64,000 nt of DNA. Source: JAHJQZ01 sp963667595. Lineage in GTDB: Bacteria > Pseudomonadota > Alphaproteobacteria > Rhizobiales > Devosiaceae. The position numbers were made by a program, and so were the translations under genes. Where the stretch lies: positions 310,001-374,000 of the forward strand of contig CAXXWD010000001.1 in the NCBI GenBank assembly GCA_963667595.2, written 5' to 3'. Position 1 is the first letter of the stretch, and each line of letters starts with the position of its first letter. Positions 24,544-34,070 of the stretch are shown one piece after another. The notes beneath the pieces are model-generated. The model ran no database searches, was not told the origin of the DNA, and worked only from the letters and a program-made list of their open reading frames with translations.

Positions 24544-25464
24544 ATGAATGACGCCGTTCAGAAAATTCTCGCCGCCTATGAAAACGATAATGCCGGAGTC
24601 AAGACGAACCTGGCGCGGATGCTTTATCATGGTCGACTCGGCGGCACGGGAAAGATGATCATTCTTCCTGTCGATCAGGGCTACGAACACGGTCCGGATC
24701 GCTGCTTCGTTCCCAACCCTCCGGCCTATGATCCACATTATCATTTCCAGCTTGCCATCGATGCCGGTCTGTCGGCCTTTGCCTCACCCCTGGGCATGCT
24801 GGAAGCGGGAGCCGCAAGTTTTGCCGGCAGGATCCCGCTGATCCTGAAGGTCAACAGCGCCAATCTGCTTTACCCCCATGACGGGCCGAAGACCCAGGCC
24901 GTTACCGCATCGGTCAAGGATGCCCTGCGGCTTGGCTGCACTGCCATCGGATTGACCATCTATCCGGGATCGCTGGCATCCTACGACATGTTCGAAATGG
25001 CCCGGGATTTCGTTGCCGCCGCCAAAGATGTCGGTCTGCCGACCGTGATCTGGTCCTATCCGCGTGGCGAAGACCTGACCAAACCCGGCGAGACGGCCAT
25101 CGACGTGGATGCCTATGCAACGCAGATCGCCGCGCTGTTGGGCGCGCACATCATCAAGGTCAAGCTGCCGACCGAGCATGTCGAGGCCCAGGATGTCGCA
25201 AAGCTCTATGAGACCGGCAAGGTCAAGCTCGACACCCTGCCCGACCGGGTTGCCCATATCAAGAAAGCCGCCCTGGGCGGTCGGCGTATCGTGATTTTCT
25301 CCGGCGGCGCTAAAAAAGGCGATGAAAGCATTCTTGAAGATGCCCGCGCCATCAAAGCAGGTGGCGGCAATGGTTCGATCATCGGCCGCAACGCGTTCCA
25401 GCGGCCCAAGAACGACGCCTTGGCCCTGCTCGACAAGATGATCAATATCTATCTCGATCAGTAG
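24544..25464 (+). CDS. Class I fructose-bisphosphate aldolase (metal-independent)
   Basis: The 306-aa protein is started at MNDAVQKIL, with GGAAGGAA before ATG. It belongs to the DhnA/FbaB-type class I aldolases: ILPVDQGYEHGP, ASPLGMLEAGA, PLILKVNSANLL, and HIIKVKLPT carrying the likely Schiff-base Lys, then RRIVIFSGGAKKGDE. It cleaves fructose 1,6-bisphosphate to two triose phosphates without zinc. Its place between zinc-uptake genes and behind a metalloregulator-like box suggests it stands in for a zinc-dependent class II enzyme under zinc shortage. Confidence 0.88.
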   Translation: MNDAVQKILAAYENDNAGVKTNLARMLYHGRLGGTGKMIILPVDQGYEHGPDRCFVPNPPAYDPHYHFQLAIDAGLSAFASPLGMLEAGAASFAGRIPLILKVNSANLLYPHDGPKTQAVTASVKDALRLGCTAIGLTIYPGSLASYDMFEMARDFVAAAKDVGLPTVIWSYPRGEDLTKPGETAIDVDAYATQIAALLGAHIIKVKLPTEHVEAQDVAKLYETGKVKLDTLPDRVAHIKKAALGGRRIVIFSGGAKKGDESILEDARAIKAGGGNGSIIGRNAFQRPKNDALALLDKMINIYLDQ

Positions 25465-25841
25465 GACGGGGCATGAATTCGGCCCCACTCCGGTCTTGAG
25501 ATAAATTCGGAGAGCTTGGTGCTACTGCCCGTTCGCCAGAGGGCCGGGCAATACATGACCCAAGATCGGATTGGGGCGTCGAGAGCGGCGCGCGATTTTC
25601 ATATTGGCCAGATCGGGTTTGGCGTACACGCCAGCGGGAGGAAAGACCTCTCGCCACGATGCCGATAGAGAATCGAAAATGGGTTTTCGTTTGTAGAGAG
25701 CCTTCGAAAGGGAGGCGCCACCGCAGGCGATAACAGCCGACAGCGTTTTTACGTGGGGTCAACCGGTTCGTGAAAGGCGCCCCACGTCTCTGGCGCCAAA
25801 CCGGGCTGCCGGTGTTGCGCGCGCGAAGTGCTATTCATCCG
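25465..25841. other. 377-bp stretch between convergent aldolase and znuB, with a long inverted repeat
   Basis: No supported gene. At 25751-25787 the arms ACGTGGGG and CCCCACGT enclose a 21-nt loop. This could end transcription from one side, though no T-run is attached. Confidence 0.45.
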
Positions 25842-26696
25842 TCAATCGCGTGTTGCCCGAGCAAAGCCGGCTACCGTTTGGCGTAGACGACGACGCGAAA
25901 GGAAGTGGTCGGTGAAAAGGATCACGCCCAGCGTCAGGGTGGCCAGCATGATGATGGCCGCGCCAGCGGTCACGTTCAGCCAATAGGCAGCGAACAGGCC
26001 ACCGATGCTGAACACCAGGGTGCTGAGCCCGGCAATCATCATCATCTTCCACAATTGTTTGGTGTACCTCATGCCGAGAAACGGTGGGATGGTCAAAAGG
26101 GCGATCGTCAGGATGATGCCGACGACCCGGATCAGGATGACGCTTGCCAGAGCTGTGAGAACAAGCAGGAGGTTGTACATTAGGCGAACCGGGACCTGTC
26201 GCGTGCGAGCATATTCCGGATCGAAGGAAATCATCAGGAAGTCGTCGTAGCGCCAAATAACCAGGGCCAAAATGGCAGCAGCGATCAGCGCCATGACGCT
26301 GAGATCGCCGGTCGTGACCACGAGAATGGAACCGAAAAGATAGCTGGTCAGATCGACGTTGTAGCCGCCCCTGAAGTTGAGCAGCAGAATGCCGGTCGCC
26401 ATACCAGCTGCCCACAGCGCGCCGATGATGACTTCGGTGCGCTCCCGGCTTTTCTCGGTCAACCAACCCATCAGAAGCGATGTTGCGCTTGTGAAGCCCA
26501 AAAGCGTAGGCATCATGGGAAGCTGGAAGAACAGGGCCAATCCGACCCCGCCATAGGCGGCGTGGGCAACACCGCCAGCGAGAAACACCAAGCGATTGAG
26601 CACGATCAGCGTGCCGACGACACCGCAGACGATGGCGGCGAGCACCGATGCGATCAGAGCGTGCTGTACAAAACTCAAGGACAAAAAATCAAGCAT
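25842..26696 (-). CDS. znuB: Zinc ABC transporter permease ZnuB
   Basis: The 284-aa protein, started at MLDFLSLSFVQHA (the ATG at 26696 overlaps the znuC end by 8 bp), has eight or so membrane segments and the ABC-3 family blocks VNRLVFLAGGVAHAAYGGVG, SFDPEYART and RVVGIILTIALLTIPP. It forms the channel of the ZnuABC zinc importer with the adjacent ATPase and binding protein. Last gene of the operon. Confidence 0.92.
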   Translation of the reverse strand: MLDFLSLSFVQHALIASVLAAIVCGVVGTLIVLNRLVFLAGGVAHAAYGGVGLALFFQLPMMPTLLGFTSATSLLMGWLTEKSRERTEVIIGALWAAGMATGILLLNFRGGYNVDLTSYLFGSILVVTTGDLSVMALIAAAILALVIWRYDDFLMISFDPEYARTRQVPVRLMYNLLLVLTALASVILIRVVGIILTIALLTIPPFLGMRYTKQLWKMMMIAGLSTLVFSIGGLFAAYWLNVTAGAAIIMLATLTLGVILFTDHFLSRRRLRQTVAGFARATRD

Positions 26697-27462
26697 GGAA
26701 GGCGAAATCCCGGTTCCGTGCAGCCGCAATATTCTGCACTTCCTCGTAAGCGTGGCTGCCGGCGTCCTGCGCAAACGATTGCTGCAGCGCCTTTCGCACC
26801 ATCTGGGCAACATCGCCGCCCCTGGTATGCGTCAGCCGGCGGTTGATATAGGCGATATCGGTGGCCGGCAGCGTTCCGATTTCCGGATCGTGGGTGATCA
26901 GCACGATCGTGGTTTTGCCGGCCAGGGACTGTAGGACCTGATGGATGCCGCTTCTCGACTGCGCGTCGACATTGGCGGTCGGCTCGTCGAGAAACAGCAG
27001 GCGCGGCTCCGAAACCAACGCCCGCGCAATCAGGACGCGCTGACGCTCCCCGCCGGACAATCCGGAAAAACCGCGTTTTGCCAAATGGGAAATTCCCGCG
27101 CGATTAAGAGCCTCGGCAACGCTGCGCGCCATCTCACGGCGGGTTTGCCCCGTGCGGCCGTAAAGACCGAGACGCACGACCTCAAAAACGCTGATCGGAA
27201 AGCCGGACATGGCCGTCGATATCTGCGGCACATATCCGACTTGCCGAAGCGTCTGTCCCGGCGGCCGGTCAAACAGGTGAACCGATCCGCACACGGGTTT
27301 GAGCAGGCCAAGCATGAGCTTTCCGAACGTCGTCTTGCCGCCGCCATTGGGGCCGACAATGAGCAGGAACCCGCCCAATGCCACCTCAATGGAGACGTCC
27401 TCGATCACAGGGATATCGTCATAGGCGAAACTGACGCCGGAAAAGGTAATGGCCTGCTGCAT
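26689..27462 (-). CDS. znuC: Zinc ABC transporter ATPase ZnuC
   Basis: The 257-aa ATPase starts at MQQAITFSG. It has Walker A GPNGGGKTT (about 37-45), Q-loop VPQISTAMSGFP, signature LSGGERQR, Walker B LLFLDEPTANVD and switch LITHDPEIG. The gene lies between znuA and znuB in one minus-strand unit; 10 bp separate it from znuA. Confidence 0.92.
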   Translation of the reverse strand: MQQAITFSGVSFAYDDIPVIEDVSIEVALGGFLLIVGPNGGGKTTFGKLMLGLLKPVCGSVHLFDRPPGQTLRQVGYVPQISTAMSGFPISVFEVVRLGLYGRTGQTRREMARSVAEALNRAGISHLAKRGFSGLSGGERQRVLIARALVSEPRLLFLDEPTANVDAQSRSGIHQVLQSLAGKTTIVLITHDPEIGTLPATDIAYINRRLTHTRGGDVAQMVRKALQQSFAQDAGSHAYEEVQNIAAARNRDFAFHA

Positions 27463-27472
27463 GGTCGTTTTC

Positions 27473-28375
27473 CTAGTTGATCGCAGCCGCAAGGGCGTGG
27501 GCAATGCTGGTCATGTTGTCGAGCCAGTCTTCGTCCAGTGGATTGACCGGAATGACTTCGCCGCCGATCTCTTTGGCAACGGTCTTCGCCGCGTCCTGTG
27601 AGAACTGCTTTTGCACGAAAATGACCTTGATATTCTCGGCCTTGGCGCGGTTGATCACGTCTTGCAGCTGAGCCGGACTCGGCTCGGAGCCCGAGATTTC
27701 AACCGGCAACTGGTGCAAACCGTAGGCACGGGCGAAATAGCCGAAGGCCGGGTGGTAGACCATGAAGCTCTTGCCGGCGAGCGTCGGGCTGATGATTTCG
27801 GCGATCTCCTGATCAACCTGATCGATCTTTTTGACAAAGGCCCGGAAATTGGTCTGGTAATCAGTTTCATTATCCGGATCGGCAGCGATCAGCGCGTCGC
27901 GGATGGTTCCGGCCATGACGCGCACCATCGGCGGCGACATCCAGCTATGCGGGTCGCCGCCTTCGGGCCGGCAAGCCGTTTGCGGTTGATCCGTCTCTTT
28001 ACCCAACGCCTTGGCGACACTTTTTGGCCATGCACTCAAGCAAACCCGTTCATAGATCGGCACGACGGTCATCTGCTTGTTGACGTCGGTGAAGCGCGGC
28101 AGCCATGCCTTTTCGAAAGGCACGCCCATCGGGAAATAAAGTGTCGTCGCGGCAAGGTCCGTCATTTCACGAACGGTCGGCGCATAGGTTGCCGGGGAAG
28201 CGCCGGGCGGGACGACGACCGCGACCTCGACATTGTCTCCACCGATCTGCTCGACAAACTGCTTTTGGGGCAGAATGCTGACGGCAACTTTCAACGGATC
28301 AGCCTGAGCCATGCCGGGCATGGCCAGTAGGGCCGCGAGAGCAACCAATTTCAAGAAATTCAGGCGCATTTCCAT
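27473..28375 (-). CDS. znuA: Zinc ABC transporter binding protein ZnuA (cluster A-I)
   Basis: The 300-aa protein is started at the ATG at 28375 (AGGA five bases upstream). The signal peptide ends at AQA (about residue 25). Metal-site blocks are GDPHSWMSP and YHPAFGYFARAYGL. The first His of the usual PHTY motif is absent (SPATYAPTVREM). There is no His-rich loop; two Cys bracket the corresponding region. Such members are known, so metal is probably Zn or Mn; ZinT and a Zur-like box nearby favour zinc. Confidence 0.9.
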   Translation of the reverse strand: MEMRLNFLKLVALAALLAMPGMAQADPLKVAVSILPQKQFVEQIGGDNVEVAVVVPPGASPATYAPTVREMTDLAATTLYFPMGVPFEKAWLPRFTDVNKQMTVVPIYERVCLSAWPKSVAKALGKETDQPQTACRPEGGDPHSWMSPPMVRVMAGTIRDALIAADPDNETDYQTNFRAFVKKIDQVDQEIAEIISPTLAGKSFMVYHPAFGYFARAYGLHQLPVEISGSEPSPAQLQDVINRAKAENIKVIFVQKQFSQDAAKTVAKEIGGEVIPVNPLDEDWLDNMTSIAHALAAAIN

Positions 28376-28452
28376 AGTTTCCTGTCGTTTCGAAGAATCC
28401 TGAGTCAGGCCTGTCGACAACGATTCTCGCCGCTAAACCTGACATCAACCAG

Positions 28453-28471
28453 AGTGTAACGTAATAACATT
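28453..28471. promoter_or_regulatory. Putative Zur box upstream of znuA
   Basis: On the minus strand AATGTTAT-TAC-GTTACACT forms an imperfect inverted repeat resembling the AATGTTATA-n-TATAACATT Zur box of gamma- and alphaproteobacteria. It lies 78 bp upstream of the znuA start. It differs from the TGCnAATG repeats elsewhere in the cluster. Confidence 0.55.
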
Positions 28472-28696
28472 TTGCCTGCAAGGCGTTTTGTGCCCCTCGC
28501 TGCTGATTGCAGCCGATGCCTGCGGTTTGGCTGAACCAACAATGACCGGCGCACGGCAAGCGTCGCGCCGGTCGCAGCCCGTTTGGGCCCCATCTGACGA
28601 GAGCAATCGGGCGTTCCCCGTCAGCGCCCATGGCACAGAATTGAGGTTGTGATTTGAGGAGGATTTGGGCCTCGTCGAAGGGATGAAGAAACGAAG

Positions 28697-28850
28697 ATGA
28701 GACCCCAATCCTCAAGTCCCAAGAAGCCGGCCGAGCAGGTGGTCAAAAACATTCGCCGAAAGACGCGGCGGCACTTTTTTGGCGGAAGATGAGATCCGGA
28801 TCGTTCTGGACGATCTGCACGGCGATGACACGCGGGCCGGGATCAGTTCC
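28697..28850 (+). pseudogene. Relic of an IS3-family OrfA
   Basis: The frame begins MRPQSSSPKKPAEQVV, reads NIRRKTRRHFF, then shifts at a run of six T and continues AEDEIRIVLDDLHGDD. This matches the N-terminus of IS3-family OrfA proteins (AEQVVKxIRRKTRxxxSAEEKIRIVL). The helix-turn-helix end and OrfB are missing. Confidence 0.65.
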
Positions 28851-28889
28851 TGGATAAATGAGGCGCCCACACTCGAGCTTCGGCGGCTC

Positions 28890-31800
28890 TCAGGACGAGA
28901 TCGATCGCGATCGCGCGAGAAACACAGCTCCGGCCAGCCGCCTCACATCTTCGGAGATTGCCAGCAATATCGGTATCAGGATCAGTGTCAGGCCCGTGCC
29001 GAACAACTCACCGAAAGCAAGCGATACGGCCGCCGGGATCAGATATTGTGCTTGCTCCGAAGTTTCCATGAGAAGGGGCAACAGCCCAGCAACCGTCGTT
29101 GCTGTTGTCAGGAAAATCGCGCGAAAACGCCCAATACCGGCCTCAAGGATACTATCGTCGGAATTCAGGCCTTCCTCGCGCGCCTGATTGTGGCGCGTGA
29201 TCATGACAAGGCAGTCGTTTACGATGACGCCGGTCAGGGCCAGCATGCCGAAGAACGACAATAGCGAAAGCGGCAGCCCCATGAGGAGATGGCCAAGGGC
29301 GGCGCAGACAAATCCCAGCGGCACGATCGACAAGATGATGACGGGCTGCCAATAGGACTTCAACGGCACGGCCATGAGGACGTAGATCAGCAATGCCGCG
29401 AGAACGAGTGCGCGGATCAAACCGCCCTTGATTTCACCCATCTCTTCCAGCTCGCCGCCTGCCAGCATCTCGACAGATGGATAGCGCGCCCTGACATCTG
29501 GCCAGAATTGCTCGAACACAGCCTGGCTGACCTCTTCGGGCGCAACCATGGAGCGGTCCACTGACGCTTCCACCACATTGACTCTTCTGCCATTCTGCCG
29601 ATGAACCGACCCCGCGATATAGTTGCCGGCAATATCGGCAATGGATCGAACGGGAATCCATTCGCCGGTTTTACTGCGCAGACGGGATTGTAAAAAATCG
29701 TCAATGGTATCGCGCGTCGTGCCGGTATGCAGGATCAGGACGCGTACTTCTTCACCGTCTCTTTGAGACTTTTGTACTTCGGCGCCGCCATAGGCATAGC
29801 CGATCTGTCTGGCAAGCGTTTCAGTATCGAAACCCAGCGTGCGGGCCTCGGGCTTGACGCGAATTTCCAGTTGGGACTGTCCGGTGGCAAGGCCATCCCG
29901 CACATTGTGCACGCCCGCAATTGAGGACAGAAAAGCGCGCAGTTCACCGCTGACAGTCTCAAGGAGATCGGCATCCTTTGATTGCAGACGCAGTTGGAAG
30001 CCACCGGCGACTTCTTCCGAACCAGTGAAATTGAGACTGAGTGCGCCCTCGACCTGACCGACGCGATCACGCCACTGCCGCACAACATCAAGAATGGGCA
30101 CGCCGGGTCGGTCGATTGCTGGTGCCAGTTCAGCAAATATGCTGGCTGAACGGGCGCTGCCAACGATGACAAAGATGGAACGGATTGGTGGCTCCGCCAA
30201 CGAGTTGGATGCCTGAATTTCCCTGTTCAGCGTCTCGCCTTCTGTCCGGATGCGTTCGATATTGGCCTGTGTCAGTGTGAATGGCGCACGTGCGTCCATC
30301 TCCATCGCAACCGTAATAATCTGCCCCGGCACATCGGGGAAGAACACGGTCTTGATCTTGCCCAGGGAGACAAGGCCGATGCCAAGGCTGGCGACGGCTG
30401 TGAAGAGCACCAGCGTGGCGTAGCGATGGCTTATCGCCGCCTTGAGAACCGGCCGATAAAGTTGGTCTCGGACGAAATCGAGACAGGCCCGTGCGCCGCC
30501 CTGTATCGCGGCCCAGATGCGGGCGACCATGGATTTCGGTCTCGTTTCAAAATCCAGCCCGGCAAGATGGGCGGGAAGGATCAGCTTGCTTTCGATCAGC
30601 GAGAAGGTCAGCGCGAGAATGACCACACCGGCAAAGCCAGCCAGAACCTTGGCGAGCTGATTGTCGATAACCAGCAACGGAAAAAAGGCGGCAATCGTGG
30701 TCAGCACCCCGAAAACAGTGGCGACAGCAACTTTGGCCACACCCGCTTCGGTGCCCAGGATGCGATTCTTGATCTTTCGGCGTTCGTCGAAAACACTCTC
30801 ACCAACAACCACGGCATCGTCCACCAGAATGCCAAGCGCAAGAATGAAGCCGAAAGTCGTTACGTCGTTGAGCGAGTAGTCCACCCATTTCGACCCCGCC
30901 ACGGCAAGAGCGCCCATGACAGAAATGGGAATGCCCATGGCGACCCAGAACGCCAAACGCACATTCAGGAACAGCGCCAAAATCAGCGCCACGAGAACAA
31001 GGCCCTGAATGCCGTTTGAGCGTAGCAATGCGAGGCGGTCGGCAATGTAGCCCGAGCTGTCGCCCCAAATCGTGATCTCCACATTGGAAGGAAGCTGTTG
31101 GCGGAACCCATCCACCACGCGATGCACCACCTTGGAAACGGTCAACAAGTTTTCTTTGGCCCCGACCAGCACCTCCATGCCCGAGGTCACCTGACCGTTG
31201 AACCGGAAGAAGTAGTCGCCTTCGATGAAGCTGTCCTTGATTTCGGCGATATCTCCAAGCACAATTGTAGTGCCGCTCGCGCGTTCGACTATCGGGATAT
31301 CGGCGAAATCGGCAACGAACCTGGCCTTGTTGTCGGCGCGCAAATAGATCGTGCCGCTTGCCGTTCGAAGTCTGCCGGCCTGGAAATCCAGAGAACTGGA
31401 CTGAATCTTTTGTGCGATGTCCGCAATGGTCAGATCGTAGCGTTCGAGCGTGGCCGGAGCGATTTCGATCCGCATCTCACGCTTGTGCAAACCCCAGATC
31501 TGCAAACGCGACAGTTCCGGCTCCGACAGCAACGCTTCTTTAAGCCGCGTGGACAGTTTGTGCAGTGTGACGGGATCGGCGTCACCGTGCAAATTGACGT
31601 AAAGCGCCGGAATGTCAAAGCCGCTTGCGTCTATGACAGGGCGCGTCACGCCGGCGGGCAAGCCCTCGACGCCGTCGATTCTCAATCGCACCTTGTCCAG
31701 GAGATCGCGCAAATCCTTGCCACCAGCGCGCCGGACACTCACTTCGGAATAGCCGTTCTGCGATTCCGAACTGATGGTGCGCACGCCATCCAGACCCTCG

Positions 31801-32015
31801 AGCGCGGCCTCAATCTTACGTGTCACCAGTTCATCGACCTGATTGGCAGTCGCATTAGGATAACTGGTTGATATCTGGATTGTTTCTGGCGGAATACGCG
31901 GAAACCCCTCAATCCTGATCGCGTAAACGGTCATCAGGCCGAGTATGAGAATCAGCACCATCAACAGATTGGCGGCAACAGGATTGCGGATGAACCAGCC
32001 GGTAAGGGAATGCAT
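28890..32015 (-). CDS. RND efflux permease
   Basis: The 1041-aa inner-membrane proton-driven pump starts MHSLTGWFIRNPVAANLLM. It has twelve predicted membrane helices and two large periplasmic loops. The fourth helix carries the proton-relay pair in LGILVDDAVVVGE. The C-terminal half repeats the layout (GVIVNDCLVMITRHN). It belongs to the AcrB-like superfamily of Hyphomicrobiales with unassigned substrate. The fusion protein lies 9 bp upstream and the divergent TetR gene controls both by inference. No outer-membrane channel gene is adjacent. Confidence 0.92.
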   Translation of the reverse strand: MHSLTGWFIRNPVAANLLMVLILILGLMTVYAIRIEGFPRIPPETIQISTSYPNATANQVDELVTRKIEAALEGLDGVRTISSESQNGYSEVSVRRAGGKDLRDLLDKVRLRIDGVEGLPAGVTRPVIDASGFDIPALYVNLHGDADPVTLHKLSTRLKEALLSEPELSRLQIWGLHKREMRIEIAPATLERYDLTIADIAQKIQSSSLDFQAGRLRTASGTIYLRADNKARFVADFADIPIVERASGTTIVLGDIAEIKDSFIEGDYFFRFNGQVTSGMEVLVGAKENLLTVSKVVHRVVDGFRQQLPSNVEITIWGDSSGYIADRLALLRSNGIQGLVLVALILALFLNVRLAFWVAMGIPISVMGALAVAGSKWVDYSLNDVTTFGFILALGILVDDAVVVGESVFDERRKIKNRILGTEAGVAKVAVATVFGVLTTIAAFFPLLVIDNQLAKVLAGFAGVVILALTFSLIESKLILPAHLAGLDFETRPKSMVARIWAAIQGGARACLDFVRDQLYRPVLKAAISHRYATLVLFTAVASLGIGLVSLGKIKTVFFPDVPGQIITVAMEMDARAPFTLTQANIERIRTEGETLNREIQASNSLAEPPIRSIFVIVGSARSASIFAELAPAIDRPGVPILDVVRQWRDRVGQVEGALSLNFTGSEEVAGGFQLRLQSKDADLLETVSGELRAFLSSIAGVHNVRDGLATGQSQLEIRVKPEARTLGFDTETLARQIGYAYGGAEVQKSQRDGEEVRVLILHTGTTRDTIDDFLQSRLRSKTGEWIPVRSIADIAGNYIAGSVHRQNGRRVNVVEASVDRSMVAPEEVSQAVFEQFWPDVRARYPSVEMLAGGELEEMGEIKGGLIRALVLAALLIYVLMAVPLKSYWQPVIILSIVPLGFVCAALGHLLMGLPLSLLSFFGMLALTGVIVNDCLVMITRHNQAREEGLNSDDSILEAGIGRFRAIFLTTATTVAGLLPLLMETSEQAQYLIPAAVSLAFGELFGTGLTLILIPILLAISEDVRRLAGAVFLARSRSISS

Positions 32016-32024
32016 CGTCTGGGT

Positions 32025-33176
32025 CTACCTATGCTGCGTGGTCTCAGCGGGCTCGGCGCGCTGACCTGGGAGGAAAGAGGCAAGAGGCGTGGTTACGATG
32101 CGCCAGGAAGCGACGTGCGGCTCGTCCGGAGCTTCAATGATGACGCGGGCGTCCCGCCGAAACAGGACGATTGGCGCAAACCGCTTCAGACAATCCTCCT
32201 CGTCCAGGTGCCAGACATAACCTTCCTGGGTGAGAGCGCCTTCCGGAATGCTCATAGCCCGCTCGAAGATGCGCCCGGTCAACGCCACCTGAACGAAGTC
32301 ACCTGCCAATATTGCCGGATTGTCCGCAGCATTCACTTCGAGGAAAATCTTATATAGGCGGGTCTTTTCATCAAGAAAGCCGCCAGCGCGCCGGACCTGA
32401 GCCTGCCCGATTTCAGCGCCGCTCTGGTCAAGTACACGGGCAACGGTCTCGACTATTGGCTGAGGCAGAAGCGACCAGTCGCGTCGGTTCAGTTCCACCT
32501 CAAGCTCGAACACCTTGTCATCGACCAGATGTACCAGCGTTTCACCAGTACCGATCGCCTGCCCGGGACTGACATGCCGCTCGGTGACAAAGCCCGAGAA
32601 AGGCGCCGACACAATTGTGTTTGCCAATTGCTGCTCGGCACGTTTCAGTCGTGCTTGTGCGAGGGCTACGGAATCAGTTGCGATCTGCAACTGAGGCAGC
32701 TTGAGCGCCAGATCGTTTGGTGCCGTCTTGCCCTCGCGACGGAACTGCTCCTGCGCCAAATGGGAGGCGTTTTTCGCATTCCAAAGGGCAAGCTCGGCTT
32801 CCTGAAGTGCGACCTTCGCCGAAGCCAATTCGGCCTCGTACGGACTGGGCTCTATGTGCAACAAAACCGTACCGGCCGCTACGGGCTCACCGGCCAGCGC
32901 CTTGTCGGTCACGTCCAGCACTCTGCCGGAGACAGCGGCGGTCAAATTTGCTGACCAACGCGGATTGACTTGGGAATACGCTACAATTTCTAATCGTTGT
33001 GGCTCCACAGGAACGCGCTCGAACGAAACGATCTGAAGCCTTGTGCTCCTCTGATCTGCGACAATATCGGCAGTGTCTTCCGTGGACAGTAGATAGGCAA
33101 TCACGCCTCCGAATAGCGCCAACGCGATCACCAGAACTATGACGCGCTCGTATCGGATAGATTTTCTATTTTTCAT
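32025..33176 (-). CDS. RND efflux periplasmic adaptor (membrane fusion protein)
   Basis: The 383-aa protein has an N-terminal anchor (VIVLVIALALFGGVIAYLL) and the adaptor core: SGRVLDVTDKALAGEPVAAG (lipoyl half), a coiled-coil hairpin (ALQEAELALWNAKNASHLAQ), and SAPFSGFVTERHVSPGQAI (second lipoyl half). It links the RND permease to an outer-membrane channel. The start has a weak ribosome site (GGATAG). First gene of the pump operon. Confidence 0.9.
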   Translation of the reverse strand: MKNRKSIRYERVIVLVIALALFGGVIAYLLSTEDTADIVADQRSTRLQIVSFERVPVEPQRLEIVAYSQVNPRWSANLTAAVSGRVLDVTDKALAGEPVAAGTVLLHIEPSPYEAELASAKVALQEAELALWNAKNASHLAQEQFRREGKTAPNDLALKLPQLQIATDSVALAQARLKRAEQQLANTIVSAPFSGFVTERHVSPGQAIGTGETLVHLVDDKVFELEVELNRRDWSLLPQPIVETVARVLDQSGAEIGQAQVRRAGGFLDEKTRLYKIFLEVNAADNPAILAGDFVQVALTGRIFERAMSIPEGALTQEGYVWHLDEEDCLKRFAPIVLFRRDARVIIEAPDEPHVASWRIVTTPLASFLPGQRAEPAETTQHR

Positions 33177-33364
33177 TATTTTCTATCCATTCGTTGCGGT
33201 TTTTGCAATTAATTTGGCCCAGACATCAATTATATCGCAATACGCGCTAATTATTATTAGATCTCAAAACTCGATATTTTAATAATTTACTTATGCAGCA
33301 TTTGGGCACTACGTTTCGATAGCGATTGCGAACAACAGAGATTTCCCCTTGCAACGGCGCGACC

Positions 33365-33407
33365 TTGACATTCCGCCAGTTCCAATATCAGATATGAACG
33401 ATCGTTC
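33365..33407. promoter_or_regulatory. TetR operator and promoter region between pump and regulator
   Basis: A perfect 12-bp palindrome GAACGATCGTTC (33396-33407) lies 40 bp before the TetR start and follows a TTGACA hexamer at 33365. It is the likely binding site for the divergent regulator. A clear -10 is not evident. Confidence 0.55.
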
Positions 33408-33446
33408 GTTCGCTATCTAGGTGCCGGAGGTTGATACGTCAAGCCC

Positions 33447-34070
33447 ATGACGGACAACAAAACGCCAGTTCACCCTGGGAAAATCAAAATCGTCCAAGCC
33501 GCTGTAACCTGCTTCCTGAAGCGCGGATTTCATCAAACAGGCGTGCGTGACATCGCAAAGCAAGCAGGTGTCAGCCTTGGCAACCTGTACAATCACTTCG
33601 AAGGCAAAGACGCCGTATTGGCCTTTATTGCCGAGCTCGAAAGCGACGAACTTCTCAGGTTCAAAACCATGTTGTCCGACAGGAGCGACCCGGCGGCTGC
33701 CCTGGTGGCATTTGTTCATGCCTTTTCTGCTTACGCCCAAAACCCCGAAAACGCTTTGCTCGGCCTGGAGCTGATGGCCGAAGCAATACGCAATCCGGCC
33801 ATTGCCAAGGCATTCGAGCCCAATCGGGAGGACTTGATCGATGCACTGGCCGGTTGCATACAGTGCGGAAGCGAGGCTGGTGTGTTCACGCCGCGTTTGG
33901 ACGCCAGGGAATATGCCTGCATGATCCTGGATGCGATTGAGGGTCATGGACTGCGCAAGCTGCTCGCGCCGCAAGGGCAGAAAAACGCCACCAAAATGCT
34001 CGTCCACTACACGCTGAGCAGCATAATGCCGGGTGTCGCGCCATCCGCGCAGGACTCGTCTCAATCCTAG
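33447..34070 (+). CDS. TetR/AcrR-family regulator of the RND pump
   Basis: The 207-aa protein has an N-terminal helix-turn-helix (IVQAAVTCFLKRGFHQTGVRDIAKQAG in two parts, then GNLYNHF) and a helical ligand domain with YAQNPENALLGLELMAEAIRNP. It is divergent from the pump genes, the usual arrangement for a local repressor released by pump substrates. Confidence 0.9.
   Translation: MTDNKTPVHPGKIKIVQAAVTCFLKRGFHQTGVRDIAKQAGVSLGNLYNHFEGKDAVLAFIAELESDELLRFKTMLSDRSDPAAALVAFVHAFSAYAQNPENALLGLELMAEAIRNPAIAKAFEPNREDLIDALAGCIQCGSEAGVFTPRLDAREYACMILDAIEGHGLRKLLAPQGQKNATKMLVHYTLSSIMPGVAPSAQDSSQS

Noticed and set aside
25751..25787. Inverted repeat considered as an intrinsic terminator.
   Set aside because: The 21-nt loop and lack of a T-run make it a weak terminator; it is only mentioned within the intergenic entry.
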